From: Flavobacteriales bacterium | GTDB lineage: Bacteria > Bacteroidota > Bacteroidia > CAIKAF01 | DNA: 64,000 nucleotides | Assembly: GCA_025451235.1 (NCBI GenBank) | Contig: JANWKT010000007.1 | Location: forward strand, 185,511 to 249,510 | Direction of reading: 5' to 3' | Shown here: piece by piece, positions 16,942 through 24,929 of the stretch | Layout: every line of letters begins with the position of its first letter | Numbering within the stretch: position 1 is the stretch's first letter | Translations under genes and position numbers: made by a program | Notes under the pieces: model-generated | What the model was told of the DNA's origin: nothing | What the model saw: the letters and a program-made list of their open reading frames with translations, nothing else | The model's database searches: none

Positions 16942-18400
16942 TTTGCAGGGTCCGCTCCAACACTACATCTTTTCCCTCCAATAGATCATTGATCTGAGAT
17001 TGTACCTCAAATTGAGGATATAATTCATGTTTATTGGTATGCTCTATATCATAATTAATCCAGTTATGAGGAACTTTTATTTTCGAATTACTATTGGGCA
17101 AGGTAAAGGTAGTATAGGTATACCCTGCATTCCCAAATTCCCCTCCCCCTGATCTGGAGCCAATTAAAATGGCAGATGCCCGATGTTTAAGCTGTGAAGC
17201 CACATAGGAAGCTGCAGACAAGGTATGCTCATTGATGAGGATATATACTTTTCCATTATAGTTATAATGTTTTCTGGGTTCAATAAAAGATTTCCAATAC
17301 CAATTGCCCCCCTTGATATAATAGGTTCCTTTATCTAGCAACGTAAAATAAACGATTCCTGCCAACCTCTGAGCCATTCCTGATTCATCATAGTAATCGA
17401 ATTCTTTTGTTTTTACAGGGGTTTCAAGACTAAACGACGAGACCGTATCAATGATGTACGACATGAGGTTATTGGCATTGTCCATACCCCCTCCGTAATT
17501 ATACCTAAGGTCTATGATCAGGTTAGGTGTTTTCTTTTCGTCAATCAGCTTAAAAATATAGTGAAAGTGAACATTCTGCAACCCATCGAAGTCGGCAATT
17601 TTAAGATAGGCAATACTGGGATCAATAAAGTTTAATTTCAAACTTTTATGCTTGTTGATATACTCATAGGTATTGGTATCCTTTTCCCTTAAATTATCAT
17701 GAGGCTCAAAAATAGCCCTCAATGTATCGAGGTGGATCTGGTTGAATGAGTCAATATATTCTACCTGGTAAAAACTATCTTCTGGAAAATGCAGATCATA
17801 TAAAAAGTTGAATTGAAAAGGAAGATTGATCAATCCTCTGATAAAATCGTCCTCCGGACCATCTCCGCTTCTATATGTCTTGATACTGTCGGCTATATGA
17901 TCCATTGGATATCCATTGATGGATTGCAGCTTATAACCAGGCTTGATCAACGTGTCTTTCGTATAGTTCTTAAAAATGTAGAACTCATTCCCGATCCACC
18001 GGATCTCCAAAGGGAAATATTTATCCGCCAGATCCAATGCTTCTCTTTTAGTTACTTTTCTGGATAACACAGTGCTATGAACACAATGCACATAATAGAC
18101 AATCCTGCGGGCCGCATTTCGCAAAATATAATAATCAACAGTATCCTTTAAACTGGCGATCTCGGCATCCACATAATGATTAAAGGTGGCCTCAGAGGTA
18201 TATGCAAAAGGAAAGGGATGGGTATTCTTAATGGCTTCCCTTAAATACTCGAGGTCTTGAACTGCCAGTTTTCTAAGATATTTGGTAGAAGCAGGTTGGG
18301 AGAAAACAGCTGGAATAGACAGGAAAATACCAAGGATAACGGCTAAAGCGATCCTTTGGCCATTAACTTCCTTTTCCGTTTTCTTAGTTGAATGTTCCAA
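16925..18400 (-). CDS. S41 family peptidase (C-terminal processing peptidase-like), exported
   Basis: About 491 residues. A signal peptide (IALAVILGIFLSIPAVFSQ) is followed by an N-terminal helical region and an S41 catalytic domain: NLIIDLRYNYGGGMDN, then LINEHTLSAASYVASQL, where the Ser in LSAAS near residue 393-394 (counting from the TTG) is the expected nucleophile, then IGSRSGGGEFGNAG. A canonical PDZ domain is not obvious. No ATG precedes the signal peptide in frame. TTG at 18400 or GTG at 18451 are the options; the latter overlaps DUF2306 by 109 bp. An out-of-frame ATG at 18363 (MAK..) sits where a start would be expected, so a frameshift is possible. Confidence 0.8.
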   Translation of the reverse strand: MEHSTKKTEKEVNGQRIALAVILGIFLSIPAVFSQPASTKYLRKLAVQDLEYLREAIKNTHPFPFAYTSEATFNHYVDAEIASLKDTVDYYILRNAARRIVYYVHCVHSTVLSRKVTKREALDLADKYFPLEIRWIGNEFYIFKNYTKDTLIKPGYKLQSINGYPMDHIADSIKTYRSGDGPEDDFIRGLINLPFQFNFLYDLHFPEDSFYQVEYIDSFNQIHLDTLRAIFEPHDNLREKDTNTYEYINKHKSLKLNFIDPSIAYLKIADFDGLQNVHFHYIFKLIDEKKTPNLIIDLRYNYGGGMDNANNLMSYIIDTVSSFSLETPVKTKEFDYYDESGMAQRLAGIVYFTLLDKGTYYIKGGNWYWKSFIEPRKHYNYNGKVYILINEHTLSAASYVASQLKHRASAILIGSRSGGGEFGNAGYTYTTFTLPNSNSKIKVPHNWINYDIEHTNKHELYPQFEVQSQINDLLEGKDVVLERTLQIIRNK

Positions 18401-18963
18401 AATGTTATCAGGGGTGTAATTGCAAAGGTTGGGAGTAACCAATGCCACCACTCTCCGCCTGTAAATATAACATTTACTGCAAAAGCGGTTGATGCCGCTA
18501 TAAAACTTCCTGCCATTTTACCGGCATGCGAACTGGTAATATCCAATGGATGTATGTTTTTCTTTCTGAGCATCCATACATCCTGCACCACCAACCAAAT
18601 CTGCAATCCGCCGAAAACGATCAGGAAAATAACCCCTGTATAGACCATATAGACCCCGGAAGCAAACCCAATAACCGATAAGGGGATAAATAACCATTTG
18701 AACTTCTTTACTCTTTTAGGAGTAGATATATAGCCTGTAGTTAACATATGGAAAGTAAAGATCCCAATAGACAAGAATGCAATATTGTTGATCTTGACGC
18801 TTAAATAAAGAGATAAAAGGGTGGAAACCATCATCGTAATGAAATAGACTAACCCTATTCTCTTATGCAGCTTGTTCCCTTTATTTGGCATGGCCATCAC
18901 AACAATGCCCGATAAGAGGCCCGAAAAACCGGCAATTACATGGATAAAAATAAGTGGTGACAT
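18343..18963 (-). CDS. DUF2306 integral membrane protein
   Basis: 206 residues with about seven transmembrane helices. The N terminus FIHVIAGFSGLLSGIVVM followed by LHKRIGLVYF is the DUF2306 hallmark, including the H-x-R-x-G pattern; GGLQIWLVVQDVWMLR and HAGKMAGSFIAASTAF follow. The family is uncharacterised. The gene lies downstream of a LytTR regulator across 113 bp carrying periodic direct repeats, and runs into the S41 protease gene, so the three probably form one regulated unit. Confidence 0.85.
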   Translation of the reverse strand: MSPLIFIHVIAGFSGLLSGIVVMAMPNKGNKLHKRIGLVYFITMMVSTLLSLYLSVKINNIAFLSIGIFTFHMLTTGYISTPKRVKKFKWLFIPLSVIGFASGVYMVYTGVIFLIVFGGLQIWLVVQDVWMLRKKNIHPLDITSSHAGKMAGSFIAASTAFAVNVIFTGGEWWHWLLPTFAITPLITFWNIQLRKRKRKLMAKGSL

Positions 18964-19022
18964 ATTGTATATATTTTGATAAGTGCAAAGAACGAATGCA
19001 CGAAGGAAATGATCAAATGAAA

Positions 19023-19093
19023 GGGTTTAACAGCAAAGGTTTGGGGTGAACAGTAAATCCTGGGGTGAATGGATAGCTAACTGGGGTGAATGG
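19023..19093 (-). promoter_or_regulatory. Four direct repeats of TTCACCCC type, about 20-bp period: candidate LytTR operator
   Basis: On the plus strand GGGGTGAAYRG occurs at 19043, 19062 and 19083, with a degenerate copy GGGTTTAACAG at 19023; start-to-start steps are 20, 19 and 21 bp. Read on the coding strand these are TTCACCCC boxes on one helix face. They overlap the last codons of the LytTR gene and stand 60-130 bp ahead of DUF2306. LytTR domains bind pairs of roughly 9-bp direct repeats with about 21-bp spacing, so this is a credible operator for the adjacent regulator. Confidence 0.65.
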
Positions 19094-19964
19094 AATGGTG
19101 GTTTTCAATCTTTTCACGAATGAATTCATTTAAGTTCCGCGAAACTGGAACCGCAAAATGGATCATCGACATATGTAATTTATATCCTTGTGAATTACCA
19201 GATACTTTTTCAACCTTCTGGATGTTTACCAGGTAAGACCGATGGCATCTCACTAGATAAGGATAATCCACCACAATGGGCTCAAGGTTTTTAAGAGTAT
19301 TGCGAAGAAGTTCCTTTTTGAGGGTACCGTCCTTCTGGTGATATATTTCCACATAATTATCTGCTGAAGCAATCAACAAGATATCGTCCGGGAAAAAGGT
19401 TAATTGCTCCTTTCCATTTTCACTGCGAAAGCTCAGCATTTTTCCGGTGGCTTCCTTTGGGTGGATCTGTGGGTCCGTTTCAATGATCTGGTTGATCTTC
19501 CGGGCATTTTCCAGGTTCTTTTTCTGGAGTCTAGTATAATTCATCAGGGTAACTACGGTTACAGGAAAGATTCCGATAACCAATGTAATTACCTGAAAAT
19601 TAATGAAGTTTGATATAGTTAACGAAAATAAACCCATCCAGTTGCTATAAAGCAGGTTAAAAGTGCCGATGATGAGAATGCACCAAATAGCCCATATAAT
19701 TTCCTTCCATACTTTCCAGTTTTCCTCGCGGAACCAGTTCTTAAAAACTAACTCAAGCACGAAAGCATTAAAAAGAAGTACAAGGGTTGTAATTGCTCCA
19801 TAGCCCAATAGCCGGGCTGTCTTATTGCTTACCTCCCATTGATGAAGCCCAAATGGCTGAAACACCATTAGAAAAAGAAATATAAAGACCCCAAATAGCA
19901 GACTAAAGATGATCTTCCGTTGAGGAGTTGATTCTTTGGGATATGGCTGAGTGAAAATTGACAT
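19077..19964 (-). CDS. Membrane LytTR transcriptional regulator
   Basis: 295 residues. Four transmembrane helices fill residues 20-150 (IIFSLLFGVFIFLFLMVFQPFG, LGYGAITTLVLLFNAFVL, IWAIWCILIIGTFNLL and FQVITLVIGIFPVTVVTL), followed by a linker and a C-terminal LytTR DNA-binding domain from about 190 (LLIASADNYVEIYHQKDGTLKKE .. LRNTLKNLEPI .. RCHRSYLVNIQKV). Membrane-LytTR fusions are one-component regulators that sense an unknown signal in or at the membrane. It has no histidine kinase partner here. The downstream DUF2306 gene is the likely target, with periodic repeats between. Confidence 0.88.
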   Translation of the reverse strand: MSIFTQPYPKESTPQRKIIFSLLFGVFIFLFLMVFQPFGLHQWEVSNKTARLLGYGAITTLVLLFNAFVLELVFKNWFREENWKVWKEIIWAIWCILIIGTFNLLYSNWMGLFSLTISNFINFQVITLVIGIFPVTVVTLMNYTRLQKKNLENARKINQIIETDPQIHPKEATGKMLSFRSENGKEQLTFFPDDILLIASADNYVEIYHQKDGTLKKELLRNTLKNLEPIVVDYPYLVRCHRSYLVNIQKVEKVSGNSQGYKLHMSMIHFAVPVSRNLNEFIREKIENHHSIHPS

Positions 19965-20039
19965 GTTGGATGTGCATGCAAAGAAAACGAAATTTCTTCT
20001 TGATCCCTTTAAGCAGACTTCTCAAAGGCGGTTGTGCTG

Positions 20040-20120
20040 TTCAACATTCAACAGGTTCAAAGTTCAATGTTACCCCCAACCTTGGACCTTGAATAGCGAA
20101 GCGATTGAACCTTGAACTTC
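20040..20120. repeat. GTTCAAGGTTCAA-word palindromic repeat
   Basis: Left half GGTTCAAAGTTCAATGTT (20054-20071) and right half GATTGAACCTTGAACTTC (20103-20120) are built from TTCAA words in opposite orientation around a GAATAGCGAAGCG centre. It lies directly 3' of the arginine decarboxylase gene, whose stop is at 20121. The architecture matches the AAGCAAGA and GAAGACCGAAG repeats elsewhere in the window, but the words differ. Confidence 0.7.
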
Positions 20121-21524
20121 TTAATAACCAAGTATCTTCAACATACTCTTATGGCTCTGCTCCTTACTAAATAGTTTGGTATAATATTCCCCATTTTCAT
20201 CCAGGTCGATGATCACGTGCTTTGGGGCTGGGATCAAGCAATGTTGTATACCTCCATAGCCTCCCAGCGATTCCTGATAAGCACCGGTATGGAAGAAACC
20301 CAGGTATAAAGGCTCATCTTCCTCCCTAACATACTTCGGAAGGAATACCTGACCTATATGTGCTTCAGAGTTATAATAATCATGACTATCGCAGGTTAAA
20401 CCACCTAAGTTTACCCGCTGGTAATCCTTTTCCCAGTTGTTTACTGCCAGCAGGATGAATCGCTGGTTCATTCCCCAGGTATCAGGTAATGTAGTAATAA
20501 AGGAACTGTCGATCATGTACCAGATCTCTGTATCATTCTGCTGCTTGATATCCAAAACGCTGTACAAAGTAGCCCCACTTTCGGCTACTGTAAACGATCC
20601 GAACTCCGTAAAGATGTTAGGTTCTTCAACTCCCTGTTCAACACAATAGTTCTTTATGTTTAATATGATCTCATTGATTATATATTCGTAATCGAATTCG
20701 AAGGCAAGTGAGTTCTTGATTGGCAGCCCACCGCCTATATTCAGCGAATCCAGCGTAGGACAGATCTTTTTTAGTTCACAATAGACACCCAGACATTTTT
20801 GTAATTCACTCCAGTAATAGACGTTATCTCTGATACCGGTATTGATAAAGAAGTGCAACATTTTGAGCTCAAACTTCTTATTCGTTTCAATCCGATATTG
20901 ATAAAATGGGACAATGTCCTTGTATCGGATCCCCAACCGGGACGTATAAAACTCAAACTTAGGCTCTTCCTCTGATGCAATACGTATTCCCAGTTTCATT
21001 TTACTGTTCTGGGCTACATGCTTTTCATAATAATCCAACTCATTTTTATTGTCAAGGATGGGTATAATGTTGGCATGCCCGTTCTTATGGAAATTCACAA
21101 TATGTTTCTGGTAGGCCTCCCTTTTAAAGCCATTGCAAATAATATGCTTGTTCTTATCCAACTTCTTGGTCTTGATCAATTGTTCTATGATCTCCATATC
21201 ATAAGTGGAGGATGTTTCCAAGTGAATATCGTTCTTCAGAGCCTCCTCCAGTACAAATGAAAAATGGGAACTCTTGGTGCAATAGCAATAGGTATAGCTT
21301 CCTTTATAATCAGCTTTTGCCATTGCTACTTTAAATAGTATTTTTGCCTTCTGGATTTGTTGAGAGATTTTGGGAAGATAAGTGATCTTTAAAGGGGTTC
21401 CATATTGCTTAATTACCTCATTAAGTGGAATTTCATGAAAATATAACTCCCCATCTTCCACTCGAAAACCTTCCTGGGGGAACTCAAAGGTCTGGTTGAT
21501 CAAATCCTCATACGTTGTTTTCAT
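20121..21524 (-). CDS. speA: Arginine decarboxylase (PLP fold type III)
   Basis: 467 residues from the ATG at 21524. It is of the alanine-racemase/ornithine decarboxylase fold: YTYCYCTKSSHFSFVLEEAL holds the PLP-lysine environment, LNIGGGLP the phosphate-binding glycine loop and FTEFGSFTVAESG the C-terminal substrate region. Bacteroidota arginine decarboxylases of this length are standard and convert arginine to agmatine and CO2, the first step to putrescine in the cytosol. An upstream in-frame ATG adds 25 residues that look spurious. It is divergent from the arginase-family gene (127 bp apart). Biosynthetic rather than acid-stress use is inferred from context. Confidence 0.85.
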   Translation of the reverse strand: MKTTYEDLINQTFEFPQEGFRVEDGELYFHEIPLNEVIKQYGTPLKITYLPKISQQIQKAKILFKVAMAKADYKGSYTYCYCTKSSHFSFVLEEALKNDIHLETSSTYDMEIIEQLIKTKKLDKNKHIICNGFKREAYQKHIVNFHKNGHANIIPILDNKNELDYYEKHVAQNSKMKLGIRIASEEEPKFEFYTSRLGIRYKDIVPFYQYRIETNKKFELKMLHFFINTGIRDNVYYWSELQKCLGVYCELKKICPTLDSLNIGGGLPIKNSLAFEFDYEYIINEIILNIKNYCVEQGVEEPNIFTEFGSFTVAESGATLYSVLDIKQQNDTEIWYMIDSSFITTLPDTWGMNQRFILLAVNNWEKDYQRVNLGGLTCDSHDYYNSEAHIGQVFLPKYVREEDEPLYLGFFHTGAYQESLGGYGGIQHCLIPAPKHVIIDLDENGEYYTKLFSKEQSHKSMLKILGY

Positions 21525-21651
21525 GCTGTTTTTTGTTTTTGTGAATGAAAGGAGTGCAAAAATAACCGAAAAAACCTTGAAAAACCAATAAATGGACAAT
21601 CTAACTCACTTGGATTGAAAATTTAATACTGAACTAACTGAATTAGATTAT

Positions 21652-23007
21652 ATGAAGGTCATTAAATTGATAGAAGTACGAAGTGAATTAGGAGCCGGTA
21701 CAAGGGGGGCCAGTTTAGGAATAGATGCCTTAAAACTGGCTTCGTTGGACTATGGTTCTTATTATTTTGGAAAGTTCAAAGCCAAGGAGATCAGGGATAG
21801 CAGCCACCTTTTATATAAGAATCCGATTAGGGCCTATGCAAAGAGGATCAGGGGTGTGATCAAGATATTTAACAAGTTGGCCAATGCGGTTCAAAACGAG
21901 ATCAAGGAAGGCAGATTCCCCGTTGTACTGAGTGGCGACCATAGCAGCGCAGGTGGGACTATTGCCGGAGTAAAAATGGCTTATCCCGATAAGAAGATCG
22001 GTGTAATATGGATCGATGCCCATGCGGATCTGCATTCTCCTTATACAACCCCCTCTGGCAATATACATGGAATGCCTTTGGCTTCGGCCCTGGGATTAGG
22101 AAGTTTAAAAGGAGGGAAAAATCCGGTAAAAGGAGATACGATCCCTTATTGGGAAATATTAAAGAACCTGGGAGGAATATGCCCCAAGATAACCCCCGAT
22201 AACCTGGTTTTTGTTGGGCTTCGCGATTATGAAAAAGAAGAAAAAGAATACATCCAAAAGAACAAAGTACATGTAGTAAAAGTGCAGGAAGTAAGGAAGG
22301 GTAAGATAAAAGAATTAGCCAAAAGGATTACTGCCGGCTACCTGGGTAACTGTGACATACTATATGTATCCTTCGATATTGATGCCCTGGATGCCAAACT
22401 GGTCCCTGGAACAGGAACTCCGGTTAAACACGGCCTGCAGGTAAATGAGACCACCAAGCTTTTAAAAGAGATCTTAAAGGACCAGCGACTGGCTTGTTTC
22501 GAGGTAACAGAGATCAACCCACTATTAGATAAAGAGAACCAAACGGCCGAACGAATATTCCCCATCTTCAGAGAAGCCATTAATACCATTGAAAAAAGAA
22601 AGAAGAAGGAAAAAAAGGTGGTAAAGAAAATTGAGAAGGCTGTGAAGAAAGTGATCAAAGGGAAGAAGGTTACGAAAATCCCCAGGGTTAAACCTGGATT
22701 AAAGGCTGTTTCGAAATCACCAAAACCAAAATCGGGAAAGAAAAAAACGGTTGGAAAACCAAAACCGGTGAGAAAAAAAGCAGCTTCCAAAGCAAAACCA
22801 AGGAAGAAAAAAACTTCTCCAAAGTCCAAATCTGTCCGAAAAAAGGCGGTTCCTAAGGCCCTCAGAAAAAAAGTGGCCATTACACGAAAAACAGGAAAAG
22901 CAAAGGCAAAAAAAGTATTGAAGGGAAAGCCTATAAAGAAAACCCTTCGACAGGCTCAGGGAGACAAGAAAAAAAAGAGAACAAAAAGAATAGTTAAGAA
23001 GAAATGA
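21652..23007 (+). CDS. Arginase/agmatinase-family hydrolase with Lys-rich C-terminal tail
   Basis: 451 residues. Residues 1-312 form a ureohydrolase with its manganese ligands: SGDHSSAGG, WIDAHADLHSP and SFDIDALDAKLVPGTGTPV. The start MKVIKLIEVRSELGAGTRGAS matches Bacteroidota proteins called arginase, although the gene stands beside arginine decarboxylase, so agmatinase remains possible. Residues 314-451 are a tail of about 138 residues rich in Lys, Pro, Ala and Arg, with KKK, KPK and KAK motifs, like histone H1. The tail includes a short interspersed-repeat translation (TLRQAQGD). The tail is very basic and could bind nucleic acid or polyphosphate; neither is shown. Confidence 0.85.
   Translation: MKVIKLIEVRSELGAGTRGASLGIDALKLASLDYGSYYFGKFKAKEIRDSSHLLYKNPIRAYAKRIRGVIKIFNKLANAVQNEIKEGRFPVVLSGDHSSAGGTIAGVKMAYPDKKIGVIWIDAHADLHSPYTTPSGNIHGMPLASALGLGSLKGGKNPVKGDTIPYWEILKNLGGICPKITPDNLVFVGLRDYEKEEKEYIQKNKVHVVKVQEVRKGKIKELAKRITAGYLGNCDILYVSFDIDALDAKLVPGTGTPVKHGLQVNETTKLLKEILKDQRLACFEVTEINPLLDKENQTAERIFPIFREAINTIEKRKKKEKKVVKKIEKAVKKVIKGKKVTKIPRVKPGLKAVSKSPKPKSGKKKTVGKPKPVRKKAASKAKPRKKKTSPKSKSVRKKAVPKALRKKVAITRKTGKAKAKKVLKGKPIKKTLRQAQGDKKKKRTKRIVKKK
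22943..22966 (+). repeat. CCTTCGACAGGCTCAGGG repeat inside the arginase tail
   Basis: CCCTTCGACAGGCTCAGGGA and the following GACA match a very common Bacteroidota intergenic repeat. Here it is in frame and translated as LRQAQGD between KKT and KKKK. It is the only part of the tail that is not Lys/Pro/Ala-rich. Confidence 0.75.
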
Positions 23008-23043
23008 CCCTTCGACATCCCGATAGCTATCGGGATCAGGGTG
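23008..23043. repeat. Hairpin CATCCCGATAGCTATCGGGAT after the arginase gene
   Basis: ATCCCGAT (23017-23024) and ATCGGGAT (23029-23036) form an 8-bp stem with AGCT as loop, inside a larger CCCTTCGAC..CAGGGTGA frame starting at the base after the stop codon. It belongs to the same repeat family as the translated copy 60 bp upstream and may serve as a terminator-like hairpin. Confidence 0.7.
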
Positions 23044-23102
23044 ATAAATGGAAAGAATAAATAGTAGTGGAAAGGATGATAAAAAAAGAACGATTATAGA
23101 GA

Positions 23103-24911
23103 ATGAATATTAAGACAGAAATAGGAGATATTGTGCTGCAATATCTCAATCATCAGGGCAAAGAAAAGGGCCTGGTATTTACAGAAAAAGATATCCTGAT
23201 CAATATTACACCGAATGATTTTGTGGGTGATTATACCCTGGTGCTCTTTCCATTCATTAAAAAACTAGGTGTAAAACCGGATGAGTTAGCGGAAGGGATA
23301 GCGAGTGAGCTCAAATCAAGATTACCTTCTTACCATCACCATAATTTGGTAAAAGGTTTTTTAAATATGGAACTCTCTCCTACTTTCTGGTCAAATAGTC
23401 TGCAAGATATTTTGAGCAATGGTTCGTATGGAATTCAGGGAACCGGTAGTAATGGACAATCCATCCTGATCGAATATCCCTCCCCCAACACTAATAAACC
23501 CCTGCATTTAGGACATCTCCGGAACATATTCCTGGGTTCTTCCCTGGCCAACATTATGGAAGCCAACGGATATAAAGTATATAGAACCTGTTTATACAAC
23601 GACCGTGGTACCAATATCTCAAAAAGCATGTGGGCTTATCAGCATGCGGCTAAAAAAGTGACCCCTGAAAATTCAGGTAGAAAAGGAGATCACCTGGTGG
23701 GAGATTATTATGTAAGGTTTTCTGATTTACTGAAGGCAGAGATGAAGCAACTCATCGATTCAGGGTTAACAGAAGAGCAAGCCAAGAAGCAATCGAAGCT
23801 GGAAAAGGAAATTGCTGAATTAACGGTACAATGGGAATTGAAGATCCCTGAGGTGGTGGAGTTGTGGAAAATGATGAATGGCTGGTTTTACGAAGGGGTG
23901 GCAGTTACCTATCAACGGTTAGGACTTAGTTTCGATAAAGAATATTACGAAAGCGAAGTGTATAACAGGGGACGTGAAACAGTAGAAGAAGGATTAAAAA
24001 AAAACATATTCTATCAGAAAGAGGATAGTTCCGTATGGATCGATCTTACTGATGTGGGACTTGATCAAAAGCTGGTTTTACGAAGCAATGGAACAACCGT
24101 TTACATGACCCAGGATATTGCTCTGGTATACCAGAAACAAAAGGATTTCAGTTTTCAACGCAGCGTATATGTGGTAGGTAACGAGCAGGAATATCATTTC
24201 AAGGTGTTGTTTGAGATCCTGAAAAGACTGGGATTACAAGGCTCTGAGCATCTATACCATTTAAGTTATGGAATGGTTGAACTACCTACAGGTAAAATGA
24301 AAAGCCGGGAAGGTACCGTGGTAGATGCGGATGATATGATAGATGAAGTGATACAAATTGCCAAAGAAAAATCAAATGAACAGGCAAAACTTGCCGAAGT
24401 ATCGGACGCAGAAAAAGAAAACATATATACCCAGATAGGCATGGGAGCACTGCGCTATTTTCTGCTCAAGGTAGATCCGGTAAAGAAAATGGTCTATAAT
24501 CCGGTTGAATCCATTGACTTTAATGGTAATACAGCCCCTTTTATTCAGTATACCTATGCCCGGACCCAATCTTTAATGCGAAACGCAGAGGCGCAGAAAA
24601 CGGAAATCCTTGGATTTGAAGAAGCCATTAAAAATTATAGTCCGAATTTATCGGAATCGAAGTTAACCAGGACCTTATTGGAGTTTCCAGCCATTATTCT
24701 GGAAGCGGGTGAAAATTACAGCCCTGCACTGGTAGCCAATTATGTATACCAGGTAGCCAGTGAGTTTTCTACCTTTTATCATGATCATAAAGTATTGAAA
24801 GAAGAAGATGTTTCAGCCAGAAGTTTTCGTTTTCATTTAAGCCAAAAGGTAGGAAAAGTGATCCATGATGGATTAAAATTATTATGTATTGAAACACCGG
24901 AAAGAATGTAA
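23103..24911 (+). CDS. argS: Arginyl-tRNA synthetase
   Basis: 602 residues, a full-length class Ia synthetase. HIGH-type motif is PLHLGHLRN after the conserved SPNTNKPLHLGH, and KMSKS is represented by KMKSREGTVVD. The N-terminal tRNA D-loop recognition domain (residues 1-110) and the C-terminal DALR anticodon-binding helices (NAEAQK .. IHDGLKLLCIETPERM) are both present. It charges tRNA-Arg with arginine in the cytosol. It follows arginine decarboxylase and arginase genes, so three arginine-using genes are adjacent; whether this is regulated together is not clear. The window also contains a tRNA-Arg(TCT) gene at 33991. Confidence 0.96.
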   Translation: MNIKTEIGDIVLQYLNHQGKEKGLVFTEKDILINITPNDFVGDYTLVLFPFIKKLGVKPDELAEGIASELKSRLPSYHHHNLVKGFLNMELSPTFWSNSLQDILSNGSYGIQGTGSNGQSILIEYPSPNTNKPLHLGHLRNIFLGSSLANIMEANGYKVYRTCLYNDRGTNISKSMWAYQHAAKKVTPENSGRKGDHLVGDYYVRFSDLLKAEMKQLIDSGLTEEQAKKQSKLEKEIAELTVQWELKIPEVVELWKMMNGWFYEGVAVTYQRLGLSFDKEYYESEVYNRGRETVEEGLKKNIFYQKEDSSVWIDLTDVGLDQKLVLRSNGTTVYMTQDIALVYQKQKDFSFQRSVYVVGNEQEYHFKVLFEILKRLGLQGSEHLYHLSYGMVELPTGKMKSREGTVVDADDMIDEVIQIAKEKSNEQAKLAEVSDAEKENIYTQIGMGALRYFLLKVDPVKKMVYNPVESIDFNGNTAPFIQYTYARTQSLMRNAEAQKTEILGFEEAIKNYSPNLSESKLTRTLLEFPAIILEAGENYSPALVANYVYQVASEFSTFYHDHKVLKEEDVSARSFRFHLSQKVGKVIHDGLKLLCIETPERM

Positions 24912-24929
24912 AATCGTAATATTGTAGGA

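Noticed and set aside
22338..22880. 180-residue frame antisense to the arginase tail, Phe-rich
   Set aside because: It is the complement of a Lys-codon-rich sequence (AAA/AAG gives TTT/CTT); composition artefact.
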